A stretch of 64,000 bases of DNA from Serpula lacrymans var. lacrymans S7.9. Taxonomy: Eukaryota; Basidiomycota; Agaricomycetes; Boletales; Serpulaceae. This document shows positions 32,910 to 47,079 of the stretch, in pieces (within the stretch, counting starts at the first letter, position 1; every line of letters starts with the position of its first letter). The position numbers and the translations under genes were made by a program. Below the pieces are notes generated by a model, which was not told where the DNA came from, made no database searches, and saw nothing but the letters and a program-made list of their open reading frames with translations. The stretch spans positions 486,715 to 550,714 of the forward strand of contig NW_006763296.1 of NCBI RefSeq assembly GCF_000218685.1, in the 5' to 3' direction.

Positions 32910-33670
32910 AGTGCTTGGAGTGTTGTTAGTTGTTGTACACAAACTCCGCTAACAGAAGGAGTTCAGACCAGTTGTCCTGCTGGTAGTTGCAGTAGATCTG
33001 TAGGTACTGCTTGAGCGTTTGATTAGTTCATTCTGTCTGTCCGTTGCTCTCTGGGTGGTAACCAGAGGTGAAATGAAGGTGGATGTTGAGTGCCTTTCCA
33101 AGGGAGCGGAAGAAGTTGGAGACAGACTTAGAGCCACAATCAGAGGTGATGTGGGCAGGGACTCTGTGCTTGGAGAACACATGTAGGAGGAAAAGCTTTG
33201 CTAGCTCTGGGGATGTGATGGTATTGTAGGTGGGGATAAACAGGGACTGTTTAGTGAGCCTGTCTACGACTACCAAGATGGCTGTGAAGGCTTCAGAGGG
33301 CGGAAGTTGCTCGATGAAATCTATAGAGATGGGGTTTCAGGCTTTCTCCGGAATTGGCAGTTGCTTCAATGTATTGTAGGGTTTGTGGCGAGGCACCTTG
33401 GCTCTGGTGCAGGTAGTGCAGGACTTGACGTAGTCCTTGACAAAGATCTGGAGCCTGGGCCAAGTATATTCTTGTCAGATGAGTTCCAGGGTTTTGTTCT
33501 GACCAAAATGGCTGGAGAGGGGATGATCATGCTTATCCTGGAGTACTCGGAGTCGGAGGTCACTGGCATCTGGGACGTAGAGGTGGTTGTCCTGCCAGAG
33601 GAAGCCATTGGGGTCAGTAGACCAACGGGGGTTGTTCTGAGGGAGGTTGGCGACGAGAAGTCATTGACCT
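32910..33670 (-). pseudogene. Gypsy-3 integrase remnant, upstream half
   Basis: On minus from about 33620 down: NGFLWQDNHLYVPDASDL, HFGQNKTLEL, then TGA (33475-33477) where the family has Arg, the zinc pair CTTCTRAK, a TGA where the family has Trp (near 33333), then DFIEQLPPSEAFTAILVVVD, SDCGSKSVSNFF, YHPESNGQTE, a further TGA (33028-33030), and QTLKQYLQ with [17 protein letters not shown] one-base shift follows before the junction with Gypsy-2. No LTR is visible, so this is an internal fragment. Confidence 0.85.
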
Positions 33671-34118
33671 AACCTAAATGCCATCCCCAATTCCTTGAAA
33701 GATGAGTCGTATGTTGTTGACAGTTGCTAACTGTAGCCAGACGGAACCAAATATGCCGATCTTCTTCTAGTTCGACACAAGTTATCGTCATCCATCCGTT
33801 GCATAGTGAATTATTCCCTTCTGCAGCTTCGAAAGGAGAGCAACGTATAATAATATTATAGCTTTGCGCTTTGAATACGTCATAAAAGTAATAACACCAG
33901 CACGTGACCGTCATAGTAAAGGGCGAATTGTTGAACTCGAAGTTTTGTTTCTTAACTGGACCGTAGTTCGCAGTAATAACAGCCCTTGCATCACACTCCT
34001 TTCTCGTACAGTGTCTGGGAATTCCACAGTTGACCAAAAACTCGTACAACGTCCCATCTGGCATCAACGTGACATTTTTTGGAAGTTCGGGGCATTGTCG
34101 ACTTTAAATTGGATCACC
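33671..34118. other. Intergenic between transposon island and DUF7918-like gene
   Basis: About 450 bp. Open frames occur on both strands (minus 33669-34067, plus 33864-34247) but neither resembles a protein I know; the end of the plus one is exon 1 of the next gene. Probably its promoter. Confidence 0.4.
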
Positions 34119-35351
34119 ATGTTACATTACAAAACATTCGAAGCATGCGTGGCGGTTGATGATATTCAATTGGAGGAATATGGCGTTGAGGTGTTCGAGG
34201 AAGAGAACAAGGTAACATCAGTATCCCCTGTCAGGCGAAATTACTAATATAACGGTCGATATCTGTAAGGTAACATGTTGGATTGCTTCTGAAGCTGGAA
34301 AAGTAAGGGATTGACTACATTCGCATACCATGCTTTTCGCTAAGTTAAGCTGCAGCAGTTTGCAGTGAAGTGGCAGGCCACCGTTGGGGACAATTCAAAG
34401 CATATTCAAGGAAAGGGGGTAGCGGGTCTGGTAATGTTGGATGGAGTCAAGTGTGGCGGGCGGTTGATACCATCGGTGCACGGACAAAGACGAGTCGAGA
34501 CAATCACTGCAGACTCGGTCGCAATTTCTCGCACGTCTGTTAGGTCATTCTTATTTTCTCATCTCAGCCTTACGGGTATGTTCCACGTATTACTTGTATA
34601 TTTATTAACTACAAAGTATGCAGACGATGAGGAGTATCTACATTCAGCGCCCAAGGGGCTTGGTGAAATACAGCTGGATTTTTGGGATGTCCTGGGATCA
34701 GGAGAGTGTCCGATGCCAGATAGAGATGTGAGAACCGGGGAAGAAAAGATTCACGAGCGTTCCAAGAAGGCAATGACCCACTGTGTCAAGTAATAATTCT
34801 GTTATTGCTGAGCACTAGCCTCAGGGGCATTGACAAGAGCGTCGTTCACAGATTTGGTGAAGCGAGACCATCAGCAAGTCAAAATGTGGCGATGGTGAAG
34901 TATCTGAACCCCAAGCCTTTCGCTACGTTTGTCTTCAAATATAGAGCTTCTGGTATGACCTATCAATAACTCTTTCAGAGATTTTCTTAGCTTGTTTCCT
35001 TTCCTGTAGCTATGCTCAGAGCAAATGGAATCATACCCACCAGAGCGGGAGAGAAGAGACCCGCAGATGAAGAGCCTGCAGTTGAGATTATTGACGAGGT
35101 GATTCATGATATCAAAAATGAGCAGGATGGTGACCTGGTGTATGACGAGTACTCGAGGCAAATCCAAGCCATGAAGGTGAGTAATGTAACATATCTCAAA
35201 TTTAAGAAGTAATCTCAGATAACTCCAGGACAAGGTTAAAGAACTCGAGGAGAAGCGTTCTAAAACAAAGAGTCGCCCAACGAAGAAAGTCAAAACAGAA
35301 TCTCGTCCCTCGAAAGTATTCCAGTCTGGAGAGATCATCGACCTTACGTAG
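34119..35351 (+). CDS. DUF7918-like basidiomycete protein
   Basis: Five to six introns; the joined reading starts MLHYKTFEACVAVDDIQLEE, continues VTCWIASEAGK, FAVKWQATVGDNS, GVKCGGRLI, SLTDDEEYLHSAPKGLGEIQ, HERSKKAMTHCVKFGEA, FATFVFKYRASAMLRANGII and ends with a Lys-rich helix and GEIIDLT. The opening, the CWIASEAGK block, the HERSKKA block and the FKYR...LxANGI block together match, from memory, the DUF7918 family found in many copies in Agaricomycetes. Function unknown. The C-terminal IIDLT resembles a SUMO-interacting motif and the basic tail suggests a nuclear protein; both are inference. Junctions read: 34212-34270, about 34303-34355, about 34573-34621, about 34790-34850, about 34950-35010, about 35177-35228. 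Confidence 0.7.
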
Positions 35352-36062
35352 CCCTCTAATTTCAAGCGGTCCCATTCATACTTGTGATGTTGTGGGCTTT
35401 CGTCATTCCTTTTTCTTTTCTCTTTTCTCTTCAATTCTTGACATACGCATCGCATTTCTTGTCAGCATCACCACGCATTTCGCCAACGCTAATCAATTTG
35501 GTAACTTAAAGATCTTGTTCTCTTTGTTGCAATTGGCGGCCGTCTACTTCATCTTCATATTAGCAGTTGTGTTAAAGTCAGCACGTTTTGCTGTAGGAAG
35601 CGTCGAACGCCTTCGAACTCTTGTTCTTGGATTGCGAATGTGAAGGTATTACGCCAGAATATTTCGTAATGAGTAATGCGTCAGTTCTAGTGTTTTTATT
35701 ATACTTTCCCAATCACTACCTTTGCTGATCACCTATTGGCCCATTGCTGAGGGAAAAGACGCCTTTCGGTTCGGCATTGTTACGCTTTTGGGAACATGGA
35801 GGTTACCGAAGAAGAAAAGCTGAGTCCGCGAATTTTAGCCCTTTGTAAGTAACTACGATTGTGGTAAGTGCCGGGATGTCATCAGTACGGACATGTTCCA
35901 AATGAACGATGACCCAAGCCTGGAATGTAATGTGACTCAAAGTACTTGTAAGATGGCGTCAGCGTTTCTAATCTCCTTCTTTCCCAGCCACGCTCTCTCC
36001 GTACTACTATATAAACCTCCTGTCCGCATTGGATCGTGAAGATATTTTCTTCCACCGCCAAC
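35352..36062. promoter_or_regulatory. Intergenic and MDR gene promoter
   Basis: About 710 bp. An 83-codon plus frame (35392-35643) is Phe/Leu-rich but looks like T-rich 3' UTR. A TATA-like ACTATATAAACC near 36005 lies about 55 bases before the MDR start, a good core promoter position. Confidence 0.45.
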
Positions 36063-37331
36063 ATGTCCACCCAGCATCATCAACAGAAGGCCCTCTTTTT
36101 GCAGTCAAAGCAAGGCAAGTTCGTAGTTAGTCCTCGGGATATCCCAAAGCCGGGGAATGGAGAAGTGCTGTTGAAGATACATGCGACGGCGCTCAACCCC
36201 GTTGACTACAAGATCCAGCAGCATGGCATTTTCGTTGAGAAGTACCCCGCCATTCTAGGCGCTGATGCTGCAGGCGTCGTGGAAGCCATTGGCGATGGCG
36301 TACACACCTTTGTCAAGGGAGATAGAATGTACGTCCTTCTAGTTGTGGCCCACCACCTAGGCCCCTATCCAGATTAATGGCTGTGTTGATACATATGACT
36401 ACAGCTTTGCACATGGTCTTCTTGAGAACGACAAGGCGACTTTCCAACAGTTTAATATCACCGTAGCCGACTTTGCGGCCAAGGTTTTTATGGTTACCTT
36501 CTAGAACAATACATCGCTCATTCTATGCATAGATCCCGGCGACGCTTTCTTATGAGCAAGCAGCTTCCATTCCATTGGGCTTCGATACAGCTTCGACTGG
36601 GCTTTATGGAAAATCTAATGGAGCGGGAATTATCCCACCTTGGGAGGCCGAAGCTAAAGGGTTATATGCCGGAAAACCAATTGTTATTTTAGGAGGATCT
36701 TCTTCTGTTGGAAGCTACGGTGCGTATCATGTCCAATACATTCATTTTCTCATGCTCTGACTGCCCGTTTCATTACTAACCGCACACTATCGCCACAATA
36801 GCCATTCAACTTGCTCGCCTTTCAGGATTTTCCCCTATCATTACCACCGCTTCTCCCCAACACAAAACATATCTTCAATCTCTCGGTGCAACCCATATTT
36901 TGGACAGGCACCTCTCTCCTTCAGAACTCGTGGATTCTGGGAACAAGATCATTCAGTTGTCTAAGGCTGATTTGCACGTAGTGTATGATGCCATTTCCAT
37001 CAAGGAAACGCAGCAAATCGGATGGGAGCTTCTTTCCTCGGAGAGGCCTGGGAAGCTTATTCTGACTCTTCCACCTGTCGTAGAGAAAAAGGAAAACGAC
37101 AAGAGGGAGGCCATATCAACCTATGGAAGCCCGCATGCACCACAGAATCGCGAGTTAAGCAAGGGGGCGTGGAAGCAGCTCGAAGTGTGGGTGGACAATG
37201 GAGAAATTCAACCCAACAACATTGACGTGCTCCCGAACGGGTTAGAGGGAATCATTGGTGGCTTAGAGCGTTTGAAACAAGGAGAGGTGAGCGGGACGAA
37301 GTTGATTGCACACCCACAAGAGACTGCTTGA
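36063..37331 (+). CDS. MDR-superfamily zinc-type alcohol dehydrogenase / enoyl reductase-like
   Basis: Medium-chain dehydrogenase/reductase of the fungal trans-enoyl-reductase or CipB-like type, NAD(P)H-dependent, cytosolic. Seen: start MSTQHHQQKALFLQSKQGKF, GEVLLKIHATALNPVDYKIQ, YPAILGADAAGVVEAIGDGV, after an intron IFAHGLLENDKATFQQF, then PATLSYEQAASIPLGFDTAS, the nucleotide-binding PIVILGGSSSVGSYG, AIQLARLSGFSPIITTASPQ, LHVVYDAI and a C-terminal IGGLERLKQGEVSGTKLIAH. Four exons (36063-36328, about 36404-36486, about 36532-36720, about 36802-37331). The catalytic zinc ligands of classical alcohol dehydrogenases are not evident, as in enoyl-reductase members. No biosynthetic cluster surrounds it, so the substrate is unknown. 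Confidence 0.8.
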
Positions 37332-37611
37332 ATGCGAGAAAAACTGGTTATTATTATGACAGTATGAGTGAAGACATGTATTTGTAGCTTAAGTAGGGCA
37401 TAGCAGTAAAAGAACAGATATATCAACGTTGCCTGTATTCACAATTCATGGCTCTAAGTTCAAGTTGTCGCATAGATGGCATGGAGGAAACATAAACACA
37501 GAATAAACATAAAAAGCATGTATTAGTGGTGTATAAGGATGATAGTGCAGTAAAAGTTCAGTCCAGATTCGGTCCAGCGGAATTCTGGAAGCGTATAAAT
37601 GTCGAACCGGG
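37332..37611. other. Convergent 3' region
   Basis: 280 bp between two facing 3' ends. T-rich and A-rich 3' UTR-like sequence only. Confidence 0.35.
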
Positions 37612-39189
37612 TCAGAACATGCACCCCCAGCCCCCCCTGGAAGCATAGATATGTCCACTCTCGGCAGTGTGGCGCTGTACATCGATTGAAAGCCGGCCAT
37701 CGGAATTGAAGCGCGCCCGGACTGAGGACATATCGACGTCGCCCGGTGCAAAACGAACTTGCCATTCGTAGTGACCTACACAACGAAGTCACGAGGGAAT
37801 ACCCGGGCCATAATCAGTAACGAAAAAGGCGCACGAAGTTGCAAAATGAAATGGATACGGGACCGACAGAACTCACAGTCATGTTCCATATGCCATGCAT
37901 CTGCAACTACATCAAGCCGCTCGCCCTTCTTCGCAGATATAGTGACCATTTCAGGTGATATGACTCTTGGGAGGTGCACAATAAGTGTATATGCGTTCAA
38001 CGTGCTCTGTAAGACCATTGGAGGACAGGAATTTGGCGGTGGGGCGCGCCGAGCCCGAGCTGTGGGTGAAGGAACAGAGGAGTCGCTACTATCGGAAGAT
38101 TCAGAAGATACTGAACTAGAAGAAAGAGACAGGCAAGGAGAAATGTATGGAAAACGCTGTTTTTCGTGAGATACATGTGTTTTAAAGCGCTGCGGTGACG
38201 AAGGGGAAGATGGAGAGCTATAGCTTGCTCCTACATGAACCATCACGAGGGGTGAAGGTATCGGTTTATTTTTTGGAGTTGTCGGGGTGCGAGTAGACAT
38301 TAGCGTTGGAGAGGGTGTAGGCGTCGGTGGTACTGATGTATCAATGCTGAGGTCCAGTGATGTATGAGACCGGATCGCAGCTTGACGTTCAGGCTTAAGT
38401 AGTCTATCCAATGTGCCATAGGAAATGGATGACGTCGACATCGAACTCGCCGAGAGTAATGTTCGGAAATCTGGTACGGTTACAGCTGAAGTAGGAGCTA
38501 GGGTTATTGGGATACTGGCTGGCGTGGAAAACGCGATGTTACATCCGTCCACGGGTGAGCTGGCTGGCGTTGCCGCGTTGCAGGGGAAGCCACACGCCGG
38601 GTTATCCTTGACAATACGTCCGCTGTCAATTGTATGATCGTGTTTGTATTCATGAATTCGAGCGTGATTGACGCTAGAAGTCCCAACGCTACGGGGAGTA
38701 AAAAGGCTAATACTACGGCCGCGAGGTGTCGCTACTGCACGTGGTTATGGCGTCGTACAGCAAAATGTTTGAAAACGCGTGGATAAAATGTTGCATGGAT
38801 AGGTCGTGTTGAATAAAATAAGAGGTCATTATTTGACATTCGTGGAGCGAGGGAGAATAGGGGTAAGTACATATAAATTCTAAATTCTAATATTAGAATT
38901 ACTTACCTGGCGCTCGACCGACATGGCTTCTACAACCATCGTTACCCTTTTCGGTCAGAAAATTGTTGAAGCTCGTGCCAGCACTGCTTTCTGAATTGAC
39001 GGCGAGAGATGAAAATGCTTTGAACTTGTGAGATAAACGCGCACTTGACTTTCGAGGGAGGCACGGGGGCCTAGAACGAAGGGGGGACGCAGGCGGAGAA
39101 CTACATGATCGTGATGCGGAGCCGTTGATGTTGTCTGCCAGAGACAAGCTTAAGCGGCGGATAGGGTAGTTTAAGCTGGTAATGGACAT
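37612..39189 (-). CDS. Alpha-crystallin (Hsp20-like) domain protein with long disordered N-terminus
   Basis: Three exons keep frame: 38907-39189, 37877-38734 and 37612-37775, 434 residues. The N-terminal 320 residues are Ser/Pro/Thr-rich (PPTPTPSPTLMSTRTPTTPK; SLSSSSVSSESSDSSDSSVP). The C-terminal 100 residues look like an alpha-crystallin fold: NAYTLIVHLPRVISPEMVTI, GERLDVVADAW, then after an intron YEWQVRFAPGDVDMSSVRAR and FNSDGRLSIDVQRH, the typical beta strands of Hsp20/p23-like domains. The IXI tail motif of true small heat-shock proteins is missing; the end is ASRGGWGCMF. Such proteins are common in agaricomycetes; a chaperone or adaptor role is inference. The second acceptor (at 38735) is fixed by a stop codon just upstream in that frame. 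Confidence 0.75.
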
Positions 39190-42085
<2,896 letters not shown>

Positions 42086-42799
42086 GTGAAAGGATTATTA
42101 CTATTAGAGCATCTGACTATATGCACTTTAGGGAAGCTGTTATCAAGGGCAATATGATGTACCATATTAGCATTCGTTTCTATAAAGCCATATGAGGTAT
42201 CAGACTAGTCTTCGCTGACTCCCTGGGCGTGATCACGAATACTGTTCCCAACTGTGGGTCAATCTTGTTTATACCCAGGTTTACTGGTAAATTTTGGGCA
42301 AAATTCGAGGTGTGCCGAACAGCTGGCTGTGAACTCAGAACTGTACTTACAGGTGCCAACAGGCCTCAGGATTAATCCTGTGCCCCAGATCAAAATATAT
42401 AAGCCGTGCTCTCGCCAACGTCCTTGTCATACTGTAAAATCGCCGATCCAGACACGGTCAGGCATTAAAACGCGTGCATAGTAAAAAAGAGCCATTTGGG
42501 AGATCGAACAAGCCTTGAAGAGCTCTCGGTGCGCTCACATTCATTGGTGTCTCCCGACGCGTCTTGGCGATGCGGCGCGCTGGTTCGTTGATAACCATAA
42601 CGTGGGAATGAATATTCAAACTCCGCTCCTCCTGCGTTGGTCTCTGTCTGTCACCATTATTGCCGACACCGACGGCGACGCCGCCGTACATACCGACAAA
42701 TTATCGTGCTGCAGGCCGAATTCACTATAGCGGAACGTTTGGAAAGGCTTTGACGTGAAAGGAAGTGGAAGATATCTAGGCAGAGGACTACAGGACCTA
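42086..42799. other. Intergenic, PLPBP 3' end to DSN1 5' region
   Basis: About 710 bp. Short frames on both strands have no motif. The GC-rich run near 42660-42690 (gacgccgccgta) and the following 100 bp probably include the DSN1 promoter. Confidence 0.35.
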
Positions 42800-44903
42800 A
42801 TGTTCACATCAGATCCAAAACCACATTCAAAGCGGAAAGCACCAGATGATTCAAATCCACTCCTCAATGCTGCAAAGAGGAGCAAAAGAGAGGTCAGTAT
42901 ACGTGACTTTTACTTGCGCTCTTGTATTGACGCGATGCAGTTGAAATCAAACGCGTCCAAGCGAAAATGTGCGTGTAAATGCTCTAGATGAAAAAGGACG
43001 TGAAAGGCTGATAGATATTGGTATACTCCAGTCATAGGCGAAGAACAGGCAGGTGGGCTAGACATTGTACGCGCTCCAATATCGCGTCCTTCATCTCCAC
43101 AGAACAATCATTCCTCTCAAACCACTCTCAATACGCGTCCACCCTCTCGACCTCCATCTTCACAAGCACAACGTCACCCCCAATCATTAGCGACACCCGG
43201 AAATCCATCGCAACCCAAACATCCTTCAAAGAAATTCAAAGCTGATAACTCTCATGCAGCAACGCATGTTAGGAATGGCGATCTTCTTCCTACCTCACGC
43301 GAAGACCCCGGGGTAGACGAGGATGTGAGACGAATGAACTCGGAAATTGATCATCTTCGCCAGCGATCAATCGGTAATGGAATCGCTGATCCTAATATTC
43401 ACTTTCTCCCTCCATCATCGTCCAAACCAAATCGTCACCCCAAAGATTCATTACACCCCCTGCCCGAAAGCGAAACCCCACAAATTGAGCGTAACAAGCT
43501 ATTCAGAGAAGGACTCTCACGAGCCCGACAGCCCAGCACATCTCCAGCCCAGCAACATTCGAGAAGGAGCTCTATTAGTACTCGTGGTAAGCGGATAAGC
43601 ACAAGTTTTGAAGCTACTGGCATTATCAGTGCGTCACTTCCGCTATCATGTTCGTGTCTTTTATATGTTTTACGATTCTGATCTATCTTATTTTTCAAAT
43701 ACATGAACAGCTCAGCCACATACTTCTGTTTCCGATTCAAGTTTTTATAAGCACATCGACTGTGATCTTCCTGAGCCACAGCGTGCGCGTCAATTGCTCA
43801 TATGGTCCACGTCTCGAGCTATGAATACATTAGCTGAAGCAAGCTCCTCGTCCTCAAATTCACGACGCAAATCTTCTGCACAAGCGAATGGAAAGGATCC
43901 ACCACTGAGTGAGCGCGGACAACAAGCGCTAAAGGTGGTACAGGAGGACATGATGCGAATGCTAGCAGAGGGAAGAATAAACACAAATGTGTATGGTAAG
44001 AACATGCCAGAGGGCACGGGAAATGGTCAAGTGGGTGAGGGAAGTAAGTTCAAGCCAAACGAACAGAATTTAAAGAATCGGGCCCGAGAAATCAAGTTCA
44101 CGGAGCATATTGACCGGTATTGTACATTTCCTTGACGGGCAAATTTTCATGGAGTTGATTATCCGTCTCTATTTAGTGCTAAAGCAGAACAAGAAGCATG
44201 GGTACATGTCGACCAGTTTTACAACTCATATCAGACAAACTCCCTAGCCGACCTAGAAAAACGAAGGCGAGCGCTGACACCACCATCGTCTCTTAAAGCC
44301 AAAGGGAAGCAGAGAGCCACATCGGTGGAGCCCGGAGACGACTGGCGATGGCTATTACCCAGAGAGGAAGAGCTGCCAGAAGCATTCAGGGGGAAGAACG
44401 GCGTGGAGCTGGCTAAGAGAATCATGGAAGAACGTTTCGAGTCCGGAGAGGAAAGTCCAATAAGTCAGCGGATGGAGGACGTTCGATTCAAAATCGATAG
44501 TCTCTTCTCGTTTACGAATTCTGCCGTTCGGATGACAGAAACAGCAGAGGCAGAACTCGATCATCGGTTCTCCTTACTTTCCCTGGTCCTTTCTGCCCGT
44601 GCTGAGTCCGCCCCACCACCAACCCAGTCACCGACATCGCTGTCTTCATACTTGCCATTACCTTCACGAGGCCGGAGCCAACCATCATCATCAGATCCAC
44701 AAGATCTTTTAAGGGCTCTATGTAGGGTTGACTTGGATCGGCCACCTGGCAAAGTGGGCGATGCAGCTCGTAGAGCTGCAAGAGAAGTGCAGCGGGTACA
44801 AGAGGGTGGTGGTGTTGGGGAGAGGCGATTGACAGGCATTGCCCCTGGAATTGGGGCAACACCAAGGAAAGTTCCTGGTACGCCTCGACGGAAGGACAGA
44901 TGA
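42800..44903 (+). CDS. DSN1: Kinetochore protein Dsn1/Mis13 (Mis12-Mtw1 complex)
   Basis: Dsn1/Mis13 is a subunit of the Mis12/MIND complex that links the inner kinetochore to Ndc80. Seen: basic start MFTSDPKPHSKRKAPDDSNP, a disordered Ser/Pro region with RRSSISTRGKRISTSFEATG, whose RRSS is a plausible Aurora-type site as in other Dsn1 proteins, the family signature FYKHIDCDLPEPQRARQLLI with WSTSRAMNTL, LSERGQQALKVVQEDMMRML, a helical section (AWVHVDQFYNSYQTNSLADL), DDWRWLLPREEELPEAF and a coiled region with MEDVRFKIDSLFSFTNSAVR, ending in a basic tail. About five introns, including a small exon near 42941-42968. The start is the first ATG in frame. The length of about 600 residues is normal for basidiomycete Dsn1. 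Confidence 0.82.
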
Positions 44904-45524
44904 CTATAGTGGGCAGAGATTTTCATTCATCTTTGGTGGAATAATTGTTTTCTCTTATCCAACTTTTATCCCGGTTTCTTCCAGCTGTCGTTTTGTTTTC
45001 GCATGCTTATATATTTCCTCATGCTCGAAATCTATGTATCTTTCATCTATACACCCCGACTCGTTAGGAGGCGGGAGGTGAAAGGGTTCTGGCTGTATAT
45101 CAAATATTCCCCATTCCTTTCTATTTTTTTTTGTTTTTTGATTTTGGCCCAGTAATCATACCTTTGTATCCTTGGTCCTGGTGGATAGCGCGTGTTTCTG
45201 TAAGCTTGTACCGGTAATCGTTTGCCCCGCCATAGTGTCTGGAGTTGTGGTTGAAAGCTATGTCACAGTAATAGTCGATGCTGTGTCGGTGACACGACCC
45301 AAATCCGAACCGCATCCATCCTGGAAACACGCACACAACTGAAGCTTGAAGTCCTCTCCCTCACTGGCATTCCTGTGATCCCACAATACTGACCACAACA
45401 TACTTTAAGCTAGAATTTCCTATACGCGTGTTGAGGTTGGAGTTTCTGAATACTACAGTACGCAGGTTTTCTCAACACACTGTTGCTCTTGCCCTCAAGT
45501 CTCAAGGCAGCGTGCCCACTCCAG
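44904..45524. other. Intergenic, DSN1 3' end to DHHC gene 5' region
   Basis: About 620 bp. A 71-codon minus frame (45121-45336) has no motif. T-rich 3' UTR-like DNA follows DSN1. No gene supported. Confidence 0.35.
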
Positions 45525-47079
45525 ATGATTTGCGCACGGACGATCTTCCGTTGTTTTAGATGGCTCGAGCGGATGGGTGATCGGGTTACAGGGGCCGCAG
45601 GACCATTTTTTGTTGGTCTTGCTGTCATACTGATCAGTCTTGGGACTGTATGCTTTTGTGAGCGCTCTCGCCTAGTTTTAAAAAGCACTTACACGTCCTT
45701 GAGCTAATAAACTATAACATTGAACCCTTCTTCATCAGTCGACGTGATACAACCTACTCTGCGTTTTCCTTGGTTAACCACGCCGCCATGCATTCTAATT
45801 GTCTGCAATTTATTCATGCACTATTACTACGTTTGTACCATCCCTCCAGGGTTCATCCAGGATGGCCCTCGGGAAGCGAAGGGCGGCATCTTATGGGCGG
45901 GAGAAAAACCAAATTCAAGTGAGCAAAGGAGGGGCGTACGGTGGTCAGGTGAAGATGGACTGGGTAGCGGAATCAAAATATCAAAAGCCAACTTAACCAT
46001 GTGTAAGAAGTGTGGGCAAACTCGACCTGAGGTGAGTATTGCATTTCATGAATTTTAGCATTTTGTTGTCATTCAAAATCGTTGGCCTTACGAGAGGTCA
46101 CACCACTGTCGAATATGTAAGCGATGTGTACTCAAGTACGACCATCACTGTCCAGTGAGTCCACCCGATTATCCCTGCTCTATGATATTCCTAATATAAA
46201 ACCGTAGTGTGTGTAATTTTCATTCGTTTGACAAGTTTTAGCATAGACTCCTTTTTGTGTAGGGGTAAATCAATGCGTCGGACTGCACAACGAGCGGCAT
46301 TTTGTTATGTTCATGTATGATTCTCCATTTATTGTAGAGTAGCATTGATTCGATCTCGTCTCCTTGCAGGGCATATCTTGTTATTTCCACATTTTGCTAC
46401 AGTGTCCTCGGGTATCAGAAGATGCTTGGTGCACTAGGTTTGACTTTCATGGTATGCCTTATATTATCCTTCCCCGTGACTGATCTTCTCAATTCCTCCT
46501 AAATGCACAGTTTGATTGGCCTTACTTGGTTCCGTCGCTCGCATATATCCTCATCTACATGTTGTCCGTCGTGTTGTGCCTCGCAGTAGGCATCATGCTT
46601 AGTTGGCACCTCTTGGGTGTTGCAGCGGCCGAGACATCGGTCGAATCACAGGACCATGATGTATACCGAAAGATTGCGAAATCCAGAAATGATGTGAGCT
46701 CGATATATGCCCCCTGGCGAAATATACTGAATCAGATTATTTCTAGACGTTTGTTAATTCGTATGACCTTGGGTAATGCGCTCTGTTGTGGGAGCCAGTC
46801 ACCATCACTTACTTTGTTCCCAGAAAGCGCAAGAATTTAGAGCTATTTTTCAATATTGGGCCCACAGGATAGTGAGTTTAAGGCTGTGCTCTCTAACTAT
46901 CCCTGTTGATGCTCATTCCTTGGCATAAAAGCCCTTGGTATACCCTCATTCTCCCGCTCCGAATCATGCCCTACACAGACGGCCGTTCGTGGGCTCGACG
47001 AGAAGGGTTTGAGCGTCACCGCGGTGTAAGAGAAGGGGAGGAATTGACTGATGAAGACGACGATGAGCACGCACCCTAA
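45525..47079 (+). CDS. DHHC palmitoyltransferase
   Basis: Multi-span protein S-acyltransferase. Seen: start [20 protein letters not shown] with a first membrane segment ([15 protein letters not shown]), a second ([20 protein letters not shown]), the Cys-rich domain [20 protein letters not shown] with [10 protein letters not shown] (catalytic DHHC near 46135-46155), [18 protein letters not shown], two further membrane segments ([34 protein letters not shown]), a TTxE-like [20 protein letters not shown] region, the [10 protein letters not shown] motif and an acidic tail ending DDDEHAP. About eight introns, typical for fungi. The ELFFNIGP block resembles the ZDHHC16/Pfa branch, but I do not assign a substrate. 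The first intron joins T at the end of GTATGCTTTT to TCGACGTG. Confidence 0.85.

Noticed and set aside
33669..34067. 132-codon minus frame with several Cys
   Set aside because: No motif or splice logic. It starts in decayed transposon flank and overlaps the promoter of the DUF7918-like gene.
35392..35643. 83-codon hydrophobic plus frame that could be a small membrane protein
   Set aside because: It lies directly after a stop codon in T-rich 3' UTR-like DNA; the hydrophobicity is a by-product of T-rich sequence.
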